Origin: Mucilaginibacter pankratovii
GTDB taxonomy: Bacteria; Bacteroidota; Bacteroidia; Sphingobacteriales; Sphingobacteriaceae
Length of the DNA: 64,000 nt
Direction: 5' to 3'
Assembly: GCF_014773265.1 (NCBI RefSeq)
Contig: NZ_JACWMY010000013.1
Location: 1-64,000 of the forward strand
Shown here: positions 52,379 through 61,511 of the stretch, one piece after another
Position numbering within the stretch: the first letter of the stretch is position 1
Layout: every line of letters begins with the position of its first letter
Translations under genes and position numbers: made by a program
Notes under the pieces: generated by a model
Told to the model about the DNA's origin: nothing
Seen by the model: only the letters and a program-made list of their open reading frames with translations
Databases searched by the model: none

Positions 52379-52600
52379 TTAGTGGAACGCCCGGATCAGC
52401 ACGAACAGGCAATAACTGCCGAAGGCCGCACAAAATAAAACCAGCAGGCAAAGCCTTGCTTTGCCCGATAAGTGAACCGTTTTGCGGTTTAGGTAGTCCG
52501 CTGCCCTGCGCTGATACTGGAGTATGTCGCCTGCTATTTTACCCGCGACCTGTTCCTGCCTGGCGCTCATGGGCCGTTCTTTTTTCCGGAACAGCCTCAT
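52379..52600 (-). CDS. traL: TraL-like small membrane protein (DUF3989 type)
   Basis: These 73 residues start with a basic cytoplasmic stretch (MRLFRKKERPMSARQEQVAG, YLNRKTVHLS) and end with one membrane helix (ARLCLLVLFCAAFGSYCLFV). Its place between traK and traM and its size match the small protein of CTnDOT-type operons. It overlaps the traK stop by 4 bases (ATGA), implying translational coupling. Its exact role is not known. Confidence 0.72.
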   Translation of the reverse strand: MRLFRKKERPMSARQEQVAGKIAGDILQYQRRAADYLNRKTVHLSGKARLCLLVLFCAAFGSYCLFVLIRAFH

Positions 52601-53223
52601 GGTTTGAGCGCTTTAGGGTCAACATCCGTATTGACCAGGGTTTCCCAATGCTGGATCAGAAAGCCATGTGGGTTATTATCCGTCTGCGTTTTCATATCCC
52701 TGACCTGGCCCTGAGTCACAAGTTTCCGGAAAATCGTACTGGTCGAACGCACCAGTTTTTCAGTGGCATAGCAGGTAAAACCATAAGGCGAGCTGTTCAC
52801 ATCAACCTTAATACTGTCCACTGTAATTTCCTGCGATATATTAGCTGAGATCAGGTTATTGTAATAACCCTGTTCGCGCAGGTTATCATAAGCCTGCTTC
52901 GCACTTTCATCCGCCAGGTACAAAGCTTTGGTAATACCCGCCTGTATCGCCTTTTCATCCGGCGACAGGTTAAAAAAGTACTGGTGAAAGGTCTTGATAT
53001 GATCCCGGAGTTCCACCGGCAGGTTTAACTTCCGGTCGGAAGCCAGTGCTTCCAGCACCTTGCCATTGTACAGGATATGCACCCGATTCTGCGCTTCATC
53101 GACCAGGCTGTAGCTTTTCCAGATGCAAAAACACAGGACCAGCACATTGGCCGTAATCAAAAACAAGCTGAACCGTTTGATATGCTGAAAAGCCGTATCG
53201 ATATTTCTGAGTTGTTTGAACAT
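52597..53223 (-). CDS. traK: Conjugative transposon protein TraK (VirB8-like)
   Basis: This 208-residue protein has a short cytoplasmic start (MFKQLRNIDTAFQHIKRFSL), one membrane helix (LFLITANVLVLCFCIW) and a periplasmic domain containing LPVELRDHIKTFHQYFFNLS and PYGFTCYATEKLVRST. This is the TraK pattern of Bacteroidota conjugative transposons, structurally related to VirB8. It lies between traJ and traL. Confidence 0.9.
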   Translation of the reverse strand: MFKQLRNIDTAFQHIKRFSLFLITANVLVLCFCIWKSYSLVDEAQNRVHILYNGKVLEALASDRKLNLPVELRDHIKTFHQYFFNLSPDEKAIQAGITKALYLADESAKQAYDNLREQGYYNNLISANISQEITVDSIKVDVNSSPYGFTCYATEKLVRSTSTIFRKLVTQGQVRDMKTQTDNNPHGFLIQHWETLVNTDVDPKALKP

Positions 53224-53279
53224 AAATGCCCCCTAACCCCCTGAAGGGGGAATGATTTAATGATTAAAAATTCTGTTGA

Positions 53280-54494
53280 TTACGACTTGCCGGATAGTTT
53301 GTCCTTTTGGTAGTCATTGCCTTGCCCGGCATTCCGGTACCCTTCGGCGATATCACCCGGCGCAGTTAAAACGTTTATCCCGCCTCTGGCCATGCGCGAG
53401 CCTAACGCTGCACCGCCTGCCTGGCCGTACTGTGCCGCGGTCGACGTGGTACCCGAAACAATAGCCGTTACTTTCTGCAATAACGCATTACCGCCACCGG
53501 CATGAACGATATACCCCGCCACGTTCGGCACCGTGAAATAACCCACGATCCCAATAACCATAAAGATCATGTAAGCGCTATCGTTAACAGAAAAGAACGT
53601 ATCGCCCTGCTGGCCGATCTGGCTAATATCGATCTTGAGCATATTCTCCTGGATCTTACCCAGGATCGCGCTGAAGATATTGGCCACCGGCAGCCACATA
53701 AACACATTGACATACCTGGCCAGCCAGACCGATAAAGTTTGCTGGAAACCATCATAGACAGCGAAACCGAACACCAGCGGCCCTAATATGGCCAGGACAA
53801 TGAGATAAAATGTACGGATCGTATTGATACACAGCGCAGCGGCAGCAAACAGCACCTGCAATACCTCGGATAACCATTCCTTGATCGAGTTTCGGAAATT
53901 ATAATAGTTCTTATCCGCCCAGAACTTGATATCATTGCCCAAACCCTCCAGCATACCTTCATCTTCCCGGTCCGGATCTTTCGGGTGCGTGTAGCGATAC
54001 CACTTATCCGAATCGCCGCTGCCGGTTTCCCCCACGTACATCTTCCACTGCTCACTGTTCTTTACCGCCTCCTCTTTCTTTTTCAGCAACGCCGCCACCG
54101 CATCATTCGAACTGCTTACCATTCCAGCCGTAGCCGAAACCACCGGCTGTAACACACCATTCAGCACCGGGATCACCAAGATTTGAAACATAACAATAGC
54201 GCCACCCAGGCAAAAAGGACGTAACAACGGATAAAAATCTATCGGCTCGGCGTTGGCGATCTGCCGCCATACCCGAGAAGCGATATACCATAATGCCCCG
54301 AATCCTGCCAACCCCTGCGCTACGCCGATCAGCTTACCGCAAAGCGGGATCATCTCGTTATAAACGTTATCCAAAACAGGTTGCATACCTCCAATGGTAT
54401 CAGCAATCCCCTCGGCATGAGAAACGGACGGCAATAAAAAAAGCAACAGTAAGCCCACCAGCCCCCTAAAGGGGGAGTTAAAAAATCTTTTCAT
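53280..54494 (-). CDS. traJ: Conjugative transposon protein TraJ (VirB6-like)
   Basis: This 404-residue polytopic membrane protein has a signal-like start (GLVGLLLLFLLPSVSHAEG) and several hydrophobic helices (GLAGFGALWYIASRVWRQIA, FAAAALCINTIRTFYLIVLA, YMIFMVIGIVGYFTVPNVAG). The WLARYVNVFMWLPVANIFSA and NALLQKV segments and an Ala/Gly-rich tail match TraJ. It would form part of the inner-membrane channel. It follows three TraI-like genes. Confidence 0.9.
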   Translation of the reverse strand: MKRFFNSPFRGLVGLLLLFLLPSVSHAEGIADTIGGMQPVLDNVYNEMIPLCGKLIGVAQGLAGFGALWYIASRVWRQIANAEPIDFYPLLRPFCLGGAIVMFQILVIPVLNGVLQPVVSATAGMVSSSNDAVAALLKKKEEAVKNSEQWKMYVGETGSGDSDKWYRYTHPKDPDREDEGMLEGLGNDIKFWADKNYYNFRNSIKEWLSEVLQVLFAAAALCINTIRTFYLIVLAILGPLVFGFAVYDGFQQTLSVWLARYVNVFMWLPVANIFSAILGKIQENMLKIDISQIGQQGDTFFSVNDSAYMIFMVIGIVGYFTVPNVAGYIVHAGGGNALLQKVTAIVSGTTSTAAQYGQAGGAALGSRMARGGINVLTAPGDIAEGYRNAGQGNDYQKDKLSGKS

Positions 54495-54504
54495 AAGTAT
54501 TTAG

Positions 54505-55173
54505 TTATTTAAGGTTATAGTACTGTTTCATCGCACCCACATCCATCTTTTCACGCTGTCGCTGATAATCAAGTACACTCGTCTGCCGGTTAAAGGAGCG
54601 CAGGAAAACCAGTTTATCATCCGTATCTGCATAGATGCGGTCAATGGCCTGCAAACGTTCATCATCGGACATGCGCAATTGGTTAGCCGTAATCACCATC
54701 ACCAGTTGGTCCATATTTGCACCGCTTTCTTTCAATAGCTGTCCGTAAACCTTACTTAGATAATCCAGTTCAGCTACCGTAAAGTTCCCGCCGGAAGTAA
54801 AGCGGCGGTAAGCCGACCGGTATTCCGAGATCAGCGCCGCCTCCGCGCGGATAATATCCGCGATCCGCCCATACTTCCGCACCTCCGGGCTGACCAGCCA
54901 TAGACCATCGATAAAAGCCTCATGCAGCGAGAAATTACCCTGGGCGATGTTCTTCACAGAATTGTAACCGGTACTTAAAATGGTATAACCCTTTTTCATA
55001 TCCGACAGGATACTTTTGAACTGCGCCAGCTTTTCGACGTTTAGCAGCAATTGCTGTATCTCGTCGGATTGCGCATTGGCAGGCTCCACACAAAAAGCCG
55101 AAAGGCCAAAACACATCAGCAGCCCCGGTAAAGCTTTCCGCTTTAGGCTACGTGCGCTGAGCTTAATATTCAT
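54505..55173 (-). CDS. TraI-like conjugal transfer protein, paralogue 3
   Basis: This 222-residue protein is exported or anchored by an N-terminal segment (ALPGLLMCFGLSAFCVEPAN). It is helical, with the landmarks KGYTILSTGYNSVKNIAQGN, FTVAELDYLSKVYGQLLKES and NMDQLVMVITANQLRMSDDE. The same order occurs in the genes at 55163 and 55830, so the three are tandem duplicates. Position upstream of traJ matches the TraI/TrbJ-like (VirB5-like) component. It overlaps the preceding gene by 11 bases. Confidence 0.78.
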   Translation of the reverse strand: MNIKLSARSLKRKALPGLLMCFGLSAFCVEPANAQSDEIQQLLLNVEKLAQFKSILSDMKKGYTILSTGYNSVKNIAQGNFSLHEAFIDGLWLVSPEVRKYGRIADIIRAEAALISEYRSAYRRFTSGGNFTVAELDYLSKVYGQLLKESGANMDQLVMVITANQLRMSDDERLQAIDRIYADTDDKLVFLRSFNRQTSVLDYQRQREKMDVGAMKQYYNLK

Positions 55174-55843
55174 AATACCTCCTTAACTGTTTTAAAGATT
55201 CCAACTCATCGCTTCGCTGCCTGATCAATAAAGCGACCTGGTTACAAAAACTTTGCGTAAAGGCGGTCTTATCCTGCATAGACAAGTAAACTTTATTAAG
55301 CCGGGCGATCCGTTCGTCATCTTTCATCTCGACCTTGCCGGAAGTAATGACCAATAACAGTTCGTCCATATCCGCATTACATTCGGCAAATACCTGATCC
55401 CTGACGGAATTAATATAACCCCGATGATCAGCACTTAAAACCGGACTACCCGTAACCTTACCAAACGCCTCATCGATATATTCCTGCATCGCCACAATTT
55501 CATCGATCCGCTTATCATTGCGGATCACCGGGTTGACCTGTTTAAGCGAACTGATGTACAGGTCATGCAGATGAAACTCCCCGTTGGTGATATCCCTGAT
55601 CGTGTTTAATCCCGAATGAACGATATTATATCCGTTTTCCAGGAAACCGATATACACCTGTAAAGCGGCGATCTGCTGGATCAAATATTTTTTTTGCGTT
55701 TTTTTCTGGCTCCACCACTCTGAGAACGTCTGCGCCTGAACTTGTGTAGCGGCAAGAATCAGGAAGAAAGTAACAAGACATATCCCACGCTTCCATAAAC
55801 CTTTTAGCTTTCGCCTTTCAGCCTTTACCTCAATTGATTTCAT
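55163..55843 (-). CDS. TraI-like conjugal transfer protein, paralogue 2
   Basis: This 226-residue protein has a signal segment (GICLVTFFLILAATQVQAQT). Landmarks shared with its neighbours are ENGYNIVHSGLNTIRDITNG, DMDELLLVITSGKVEMKDDE and the C-terminal QVALLIRQRSDELESLKQLR. It overlaps the genes on both sides by 14 and 11 bases, so translation of the three is coupled. The copies have diverged widely, which points to different positions in the mating apparatus rather than recent duplication. Confidence 0.78.
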   Translation of the reverse strand: MKSIEVKAERRKLKGLWKRGICLVTFFLILAATQVQAQTFSEWWSQKKTQKKYLIQQIAALQVYIGFLENGYNIVHSGLNTIRDITNGEFHLHDLYISSLKQVNPVIRNDKRIDEIVAMQEYIDEAFGKVTGSPVLSADHRGYINSVRDQVFAECNADMDELLLVITSGKVEMKDDERIARLNKVYLSMQDKTAFTQSFCNQVALLIRQRSDELESLKQLRRYYEY

Positions 55844-56522
55844 ACATTTGTTTGACTTGTTTAACTTCCAATTGTGATCGCGACCGCTGGACGCTTAACG
55901 TGATATTCTGGTTATTGAACTCGCGCAGATCGCTGTAATTGGCATCCATTTTGGCTGCCGCCTCATTAACGAGTTCCAGCCGTTTGGCATCGCTCATCTG
56001 CGTTTTAAAAGAGTTCACCACGATAAAGAGCTGATCCAGGTTCTTGATACTTTCATCCAGAATGCCCTTGTAAACGCCCTCCATGTGCGTAAGCTCATCC
56101 GGCGTAAAATGCTTGTCCTTATTGAACAAGGCCATAGCCCAGTGATACTCCTTTACGATGGCCGTCTGCGTTTCGGCCAGGTCCTTGATCCGCTGGTAAG
56201 TAGCAAGCATCGCCTTTACCTTGACCAGCTCATCATAATAGGTAGCGTACAGCTTTCTTTGCTTTTCCGTCCAGTCCGATATTTCCGTCAACTTTAGTTT
56301 GGACAACTGGTTCTCAATAGTCTTCTGCGCGTTCTGCAACCAGATCGTATTGTTCTGCAAACGCTGTATCTTCAGATCAATCGCCTTAATGACCTTTTTG
56401 ATCCCCGCCTTGATCACCTCGGCTATCGCGATCTGCGCATTCGCCCCGGATGGCAGCGCGACCAGGATCGTCATGGCACTAAGCGGCAATACAACCATAT
56501 AGGTTCTTAATTTTTTTTGCAT
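55830..56522 (-). CDS. traI: TraI-like conjugal transfer protein, paralogue 1
   Basis: This 230-residue protein has a signal peptide (VVLPLSAMTILVALPSGANA) and then a long coiled helix (LKIQRLQNNTIWLQNAQKTI, LSDWTEKQRKLYATYYDELV-like), which is the TraI (DUF4141/TrbJ-like) pattern. HFTPDELTHMEGVYKGILDE and NLDQLFIVVNSFKTQMSDAK correspond to segments of the two following genes. This copy has the most typical TraI start, so I give it the symbol. Confidence 0.78.
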   Translation of the reverse strand: MQKKLRTYMVVLPLSAMTILVALPSGANAQIAIAEVIKAGIKKVIKAIDLKIQRLQNNTIWLQNAQKTIENQLSKLKLTEISDWTEKQRKLYATYYDELVKVKAMLATYQRIKDLAETQTAIVKEYHWAMALFNKDKHFTPDELTHMEGVYKGILDESIKNLDQLFIVVNSFKTQMSDAKRLELVNEAAAKMDANYSDLREFNNQNITLSVQRSRSQLEVKQVKQMYEIN

Positions 56523-56586
56523 ATAAATGGATTATATAAACGCCTGCGAATAAGAGGTGCAGGCGCTTACGTGGTGAATAATGTGG

Positions 56587-56967
56587 TTAATTCAACCGCC
56601 GGTAGAGCCGTTTACCAACGGTCATGCTGTGGCTATCCGGAAATTTGATCACTTTTCCCTTACGGCTCTCGGTCAATACACCTGTTTTAGGGTCAGCCAC
56701 CGCTGTCCACTCCTCGGTTTCATACAGGTATTTACCCGGCTTGCCGTTTACAACCAACCGGAAACCAGTCTTGCGGTGCAGCAAGTAATTATCATCCCCG
56801 GCTTTTTCTACGACAAGCGTATCATGGGCGATGCTGGCTTCGCTTTGTGCATCATTGACATAAGTTCCTGCGATGTCACCCGATGACAGGCCACTTTTAC
56901 AAGCATTGAACGATAGGGCAGCTACGGCCAAAAGGATAAATGCTGATGATTTGAATTGCTCTTTCAT
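56587..56967 (-). CDS. Small lipoprotein within the tra operon
   Basis: This 126-residue protein has a lipoprotein signal (LAVAALSFNAC, Cys22) and a beta-rich mature part: GDIAGTYVNDAQSEASIAHD, NYLLHRKTGFRLVVNGKP and TAVADPKTGVLTESRKGKVI. Such lipoproteins between traG and traI occur in Bacteroidota elements and could be surface-exclusion or channel-associated factors; that is inference. Confidence 0.7.
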   Translation of the reverse strand: MKEQFKSSAFILLAVAALSFNACKSGLSSGDIAGTYVNDAQSEASIAHDTLVVEKAGDDNYLLHRKTGFRLVVNGKPGKYLYETEEWTAVADPKTGVLTESRKGKVIKFPDSHSMTVGKRLYRRLN

Positions 56968-56987
56968 ATGATATTGATTAATAAAAT

Positions 56988-59453
56988 TTATAATACACTT
57001 TTGCCAAGCCTAATCTCAGCGGCGAGCGAGGCGATCCCCCCGGCGATATCGCCGAACCGCGCTGCATATTCCGTAACCTTCATCTTCTCTTTTTCCTCAG
57101 TCGTGTATGCCAAATACTCTTCTAAGCAAAGTTCGTTACGGTAAACATGCATGGACTGGCCGCCCTGGTCAACGAAAATTTCCCGGTAGTTTTTGCCCGG
57201 CTCGTTGGACTTATTGAGCGATAACAGCATTGTTTTGGCTTTATCCGATAAACCCAACACCTCCTGTATCTTATCAAACTTGTTCATGAACTTGCGCATA
57301 TCCAGCAGGATCTTGGTATCGGACAAATTGATCACGGTTTCCTTGATGATCGGTGAGCTGATTAAATCCTCCACCTCCTGGGTAATCAACGCGGCAATAC
57401 CATTGAACTTCCTGATCGTTTTATAGAGAAACTTGATAAAATGAGCCATGCCGGATTTGGCTATAGCCACCCAGGCCTCATCTATCGCCAATATTTTGCG
57501 CTTGCCTTTCAGCTTCCGCATTTTGGAAATGAACATTTCCATTATGATGATCGTAACTACTGGAAACAAAATCTCATGCGACTTGATATTGTCCAGTTCA
57601 AACACGATAAAGCGCTCATTCAGCAGGTCAAGGTTCTCCGTAGCATTCAGCAGGTAGTCAAATTCACCGCCCTTGTAATAAGGGTTCAGGACATAAACAA
57701 AGTTCCCTAAATCAAAGTCCTTCTCTTTCACATCGCCGTTCTGCAATACTTCCATGTATTCGGACAGCAGGAAATCGTAAAAGGAATTAAAGCCCGGAAA
57801 TACATCAGGGTTTGCGGCTAAATGCTCATAGTACAGATTAATGGCACCGGAGATCGCTACATATTCCGAACGGCTGTAATTATCACTGTCTTTTTTCCAA
57901 AGCGCCAGCAACAGCGTTTTCAGGCTTTCCTTTTTCTCCACATCCAGCACATCATCAGCACCGATATAGAATGGGTTAAACTGGATCGGGTTATCCTCTG
58001 TGTAAGTAAAATAATAACCGCCCACCAGATCGCAAAGCCCCTTATAACTGCCGCCAATATCAATGGTCACGCAATGCGTCCCCTCTTCGTATAGACTGCG
58101 CAACAGGTGATTCATCGCCAGGGATTTACCCGCACCCGAAGAACCGCAGACAAACAGGTTCCGGTTAGTGATCAAACCCGACTTCATCGGCGCGTTAAAC
58201 AGGTCGATATGCACCGGCCGGCCATAACTCCGGTCGCCTAAACGCAAACCTGAACCGTCAGAACGACTCATACCCTCCAGGTTAAAAAAGCAGGTGGCCT
58301 GTTCCGCGAACGTATCAAAAGTGTCATTCATAGGAAAGTCTGCTTCGTTACCCGGCATACCCGCGTACCAGACCTGCGGCGCACCGTCGGTTTCCTGCTT
58401 GCAAACCGCATCCATTTGCGCCATTGCCGAGCCGACCTTATTTTTCAGTTCTGCTTGATCTATAGGATTATCCGACCAGGCCAGCACGTTAAAGTGTGCC
58501 TTAACAGGTAAGCGCTGTTGACCAATAGCCTCATTCAAGAAATCATTACAGGCATCACGCGATATGGCGTTTTCACGGGAGTAGGCAGATAGCGACTGCA
58601 AACGCAGTTTTTTTGCCTCTAATTGCTTAATCGTATGCTGCGTATCGCCGATAAACACGAACTGATTGTAAATATGGTCGCAGTCTAAAAACTGGCCCAA
58701 TGGTGATGCAAAGCCAATACTATATTTTGTCCGGTCGGTAGAATACTTATCAAAGTTGATCCTGCTGCCGCAAAGCGCAGGCAGGTCTTCCGCATCGGCC
58801 AGTGTGTATAATTCCACATGCTTATCACCCACCCGGATTTCGTCTTTGATATGGATATCCCTGATGACCGGCTGCTGACCACGGTTTAACAAAAAGCAGT
58901 ACTGCTCAATGATTCCTGCCTTATTAGCCGTACCCGCCAGTTCATCATCAGCCAGCCTGCTTAAACTAAATAGCCCGCTATCGGCCAAAATCCTTTCAAA
59001 CTGCCCGCAGGCCGCCATGAAATTTTGAAACAGCCGTTCGTCTTTCAGTTCGACCGGTGCGATGGACTTGCGCAGGATATTGGAATAGGCCGAACTCGAC
59101 AATTTTCTGCCCGATGGTTGCAGGGTCAAAAAGATATAACAGCGGTGGTCTAAATACGGCCTGCCCGCGAAATGCTTCTCCGAAGCAGCGCCTAACATAC
59201 CTTCAGCTGCTCTTTTGCTGTCGGCCTGAACCCCCATCTTCGTGAACCAATCCAATTTATGAAAGATGGTGCCTGGCAAAAACCCGCGCATGGCTTTAAC
59301 AAATGCCTGGTGCCCCGCTTCAAAGTCCTGCGCCGATTGGGTACCGAACTCCGGCAAATCCAGTTCATAGGCAATGGTTTTATCCCCCTGCATAGAGATC
59401 ATCGTGCCGCTCTCTACTTTCCAGATGGGCAATATTTTTTCAATATCGATCAT
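56988..59453 (-). CDS. traG: Conjugation ATPase TraG (VirB4 family)
   Basis: This 821-residue cytoplasmic or membrane-associated ATPase powers the type IV secretion channel. Walker A is CGSSGAGKSLAMNHLL (~435-450), and Walker B is KILAIDEAWVAI (~650-661), with the DEAW typical of VirB4. FNGIAALITQEVEDLISSPI follows in the C-terminal RecA lobe. Length and the N-terminal CagE-like part (residues 1-400) match TraG of CTnDOT. Its ATG overlaps the traF stop by 4 bases. Confidence 0.95.
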   Translation of the reverse strand: MIDIEKILPIWKVESGTMISMQGDKTIAYELDLPEFGTQSAQDFEAGHQAFVKAMRGFLPGTIFHKLDWFTKMGVQADSKRAAEGMLGAASEKHFAGRPYLDHRCYIFLTLQPSGRKLSSSAYSNILRKSIAPVELKDERLFQNFMAACGQFERILADSGLFSLSRLADDELAGTANKAGIIEQYCFLLNRGQQPVIRDIHIKDEIRVGDKHVELYTLADAEDLPALCGSRINFDKYSTDRTKYSIGFASPLGQFLDCDHIYNQFVFIGDTQHTIKQLEAKKLRLQSLSAYSRENAISRDACNDFLNEAIGQQRLPVKAHFNVLAWSDNPIDQAELKNKVGSAMAQMDAVCKQETDGAPQVWYAGMPGNEADFPMNDTFDTFAEQATCFFNLEGMSRSDGSGLRLGDRSYGRPVHIDLFNAPMKSGLITNRNLFVCGSSGAGKSLAMNHLLRSLYEEGTHCVTIDIGGSYKGLCDLVGGYYFTYTEDNPIQFNPFYIGADDVLDVEKKESLKTLLLALWKKDSDNYSRSEYVAISGAINLYYEHLAANPDVFPGFNSFYDFLLSEYMEVLQNGDVKEKDFDLGNFVYVLNPYYKGGEFDYLLNATENLDLLNERFIVFELDNIKSHEILFPVVTIIIMEMFISKMRKLKGKRKILAIDEAWVAIAKSGMAHFIKFLYKTIRKFNGIAALITQEVEDLISSPIIKETVINLSDTKILLDMRKFMNKFDKIQEVLGLSDKAKTMLLSLNKSNEPGKNYREIFVDQGGQSMHVYRNELCLEEYLAYTTEEKEKMKVTEYAARFGDIAGGIASLAAEIRLGKSVL

Positions 59454-59785
59454 GCCGCCACCTTTCCCGACGTTTTTAATGTCGTAAATACACGCCTTGA
59501 CCGGAACCGAACATAAGTTGGCAGCCCGCGTTTAGCAAAGAATTTACCTAACCCATGCACACCGAAACGCTTAGAAAGCCGGAACACCGTAAAAATCAAG
59601 CCACCCCCCAATGTAAATACTAACGGTACGGTGATGAGTAAACCTGCGCCTAAAAGATATAATGCCACAAAGGTTAATAACAGGACAACCAAGCCACCCG
59701 CAAGCCAGCCAATATACTGGCCATACAAACCCTTAAATTCGATTGGCTTATTGATGCCCTTATTTATTTGATATACTGAACTCAT
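59450..59785 (-). CDS. traF: Conjugative transposon protein TraF (DUF4133)
   Basis: This 111-residue protein starts SVYQINKGINKPIEFKGLYG and has two close membrane segments (LAGGLVVLLLTFVALYLLGA, LLITVPLVFTLGGGLIFTVF) then a basic end. This is the DUF4133 pattern, a VirB3-like inner-membrane subunit. It is translationally coupled to traG by ATGA. Normally it directly follows traE; here a methyltransferase gene lies between. Confidence 0.92.
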   Translation of the reverse strand: MSSVYQINKGINKPIEFKGLYGQYIGWLAGGLVVLLLTFVALYLLGAGLLITVPLVFTLGGGLIFTVFRLSKRFGVHGLGKFFAKRGLPTYVRFRSRRVFTTLKTSGKVAA

Positions 59786-59877
59786 AATTTGTTTTATTTA
59801 AGGTCAGGAACGGACGGAACGAATTGCCATTCTTGTTGCAGGCTTCGTATTCCGCCCGTTCTGATCCTGTTAATTTT

Positions 59878-60375
59878 TTAATTGCCTATTACCGGCAGAT
59901 ACCTTTCCACGCTGGCAATGGTATCATGGATCGCGCCGCCATGACTAAACAAACCCACCTTTTCTAAAAAAAAATGCCGGTTAATGCCCATCACCACCGA
60001 ATGGTAGCCGAACGTGATCGCCTTGCCGCCCGGTTTCAGCGCTTTACCCGCCTCGTCTTTCAATTGACGGAAAGGGCTGCATAAAATCCCTTTGTACAGT
60101 TCCATGCTTTTCCTAAAAGCATAAGGCGGATCTAATAAGATCGTATCGAACTTTTCACCTTTCCATGTTCTTAAAAAAGCAAGGGCATCCATACGGTAAT
60201 CGGCTGTTGCTTCATCGTCCAGATCATTCCTGACCTCATCCAAAGCCAGTTTGGTACGTCCCGCAAATAAGTTTAAAACCTTGCCTTCGCATTCCTTTTC
60301 AACCCATTCCCGGATCGACCTGACCGAAAAAGTATAGCGGTGAAGCGGGCATTTGATAAAATCAAAGCCGGTCAT
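59878..60375 (-). CDS. DNA-methyltransferase-like protein inserted in the tra operon
   Basis: This is a 165-residue SAM-dependent methyltransferase. Motif I is VLNLFAGRTKLALDEVRNDL (~33-52), and the catalytic motif is LLDPPYAFRKSMELYKG (~79-95), where DPPY is the amino-methyltransferase signature of N6-adenine/N4-cytosine DNA or some RNA enzymes. GKAITFGYHSVVMGINRHFF follows. No target-recognition domain is visible. The gene begins 2 bases after traE. It could methylate the element's DNA to escape host restriction. Confidence 0.78.
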   Translation of the reverse strand: MTGFDFIKCPLHRYTFSVRSIREWVEKECEGKVLNLFAGRTKLALDEVRNDLDDEATADYRMDALAFLRTWKGEKFDTILLDPPYAFRKSMELYKGILCSPFRQLKDEAGKALKPGGKAITFGYHSVVMGINRHFFLEKVGLFSHGGAIHDTIASVERYLPVIGN

Positions 60376-60377
60376 GA

Positions 60378-60722
60378 TTAAATACCAAAGAACGATTTCA
60401 GTACCGTTGCCACCACAACTAAGAAGATACAGGAGCCGAACCAGGCCGCCGCTACCTTGTTGGTATCAGGCTCACCTGCATTCCATTTATTAAAGACCTT
60501 GACGGCCCCAACCAGGCCGACAACTGCGCCGATGGCATACATCAGGTTACAGCCTGATTCAAAATACCCCTTGACCTTATTTGTCGCCTCATCAATTCCC
60601 GCTGCACCGTCCGCCGCGTACACCGATATGCTGCAAAGCATATTGTAAACACAGAGCGTCATTGATAACAGCCACCACTTTGCCAGGACTTTTTTGTCCG
60701 CGTTCTTAAAGATTTTTTTCAT
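60378..60722 (-). CDS. traE: Conjugative transposon protein TraE (DUF4134)
   Basis: This 114-residue protein has an N-terminal signal (WLLSMTLCVYNMLCSISVYA), then AADGAAGIDEATNKVKGYFE and two membrane helices (LMYAIGAVVGLVGAVKVFNK, FGSCIFLVVVATVLKSFFGI). This matches DUF4134, a VirB2-pilin-like subunit. It opens the conserved tra block (E, F, G, I, J, K, L, M). Confidence 0.92.
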   Translation of the reverse strand: MKKIFKNADKKVLAKWWLLSMTLCVYNMLCSISVYAADGAAGIDEATNKVKGYFESGCNLMYAIGAVVGLVGAVKVFNKWNAGEPDTNKVAAAWFGSCIFLVVVATVLKSFFGI

Positions 60723-60822
60723 GCAGAATAAATTTTGTTTCGTTTCCCTACAGGCCGCACCATGCGGCCCATTTTCTCGTCAAGGATTTGAAACCAAAGC
60801 TTACTTGCTAAAAAACATCCTG

Positions 60823-61356
60823 CTAAAGCGCGCCCTGCAATTCTCGCGCGGTAACCTCGAAATCAAGCGTATCGGATTCCTGTACCTGCTCGGCTACCAT
60901 CAGGTAAAATGTTTCCAGAAGCGTGCTGTCCATTAGCCTCGGATATCGACGAACCTCTTCATTGACAGCTTCGATCAACCCGGCCTTGTCCAGTTCTGAA
61001 TCGAACAAAGGCTTAACATCTTCCATCAGGTCGAACAAATCGCTTTGCAAAACATCACCTCCAACCGAAGTGTCATCTTCAGCGGGCTCTTCAACTCTTG
61101 GCGCAAAACCAAAATCATGTTGGCCCAACACGCTGATACCCTCTTGCTCAGCGGCTTTACCCATCAGGTCATCATCAGGTTCCTGTTCAAAATCATCCTG
61201 CCAGGCATGTTTCAAAGGCACTACTTCGGGCTTCGCCCCAGACAAAAAAGCGAACACCTCTTTCCGATAAAAGAGCAGTAGGACGACTACCAGCCAGACC
61301 AGGCTGAAAATCAATGCGGCAATCAGGAACTGTTGCCATGTGAATGCTTGTAACAT
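60823..61356 (-). CDS. Membrane-anchored acidic protein upstream of traE
   Basis: This 177-residue protein has one N-terminal membrane helix (FLIAALIFSLVWLVVVLLLF) and a strongly acidic cytoplasmic part (DDFEQEPDDDLMGKAAEQEG, EEPAEDDTSVGGD). Proteins with this layout are regularly encoded just before traE in Bacteroidota elements. No enzymatic motif is seen. It may regulate or scaffold pilin assembly. Confidence 0.7.
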   Translation of the reverse strand: MLQAFTWQQFLIAALIFSLVWLVVVLLLFYRKEVFAFLSGAKPEVVPLKHAWQDDFEQEPDDDLMGKAAEQEGISVLGQHDFGFAPRVEEPAEDDTSVGGDVLQSDLFDLMEDVKPLFDSELDKAGLIEAVNEEVRRYPRLMDSTLLETFYLMVAEQVQESDTLDFEVTARELQGAL

Positions 61357-61430
61357 AAATATTTTGTTTTACCCCGCACGACATTGTGCCGAGATGATGG
61401 ATCAAAGGTTGGGAGAACCTGCATTTTTGA

Positions 61431-61457
61431 TTGGGGACTCCCTATGAAAGTCCCCAA
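61431..61457. repeat. Hairpin between rteC and the traE-side operon
   Basis: TTGGGGACT (61431-61439) and AGTCCCCAA (61449-61457) form a perfect 9-bp stem. It lies 55 bases beyond the rteC stop and 75 bases before the next gene on the minus strand. The T-rich side faces the plus direction, so its use as an rteC terminator is uncertain; attenuation of the tra operon is an alternative. Confidence 0.5.
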
Positions 61458-61511
61458 AACTTTTTCTTAAACCCCTAACTACCAGATTTGTAATCAAAGA
61501 AAATGCCGCGC

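Noticed and set aside
59797..59870. Imperfect inverted repeat between traF and the methyltransferase
   Set aside because: Pairing needs a 4-5 base bulge and mismatches, which is too weak to list as a feature.
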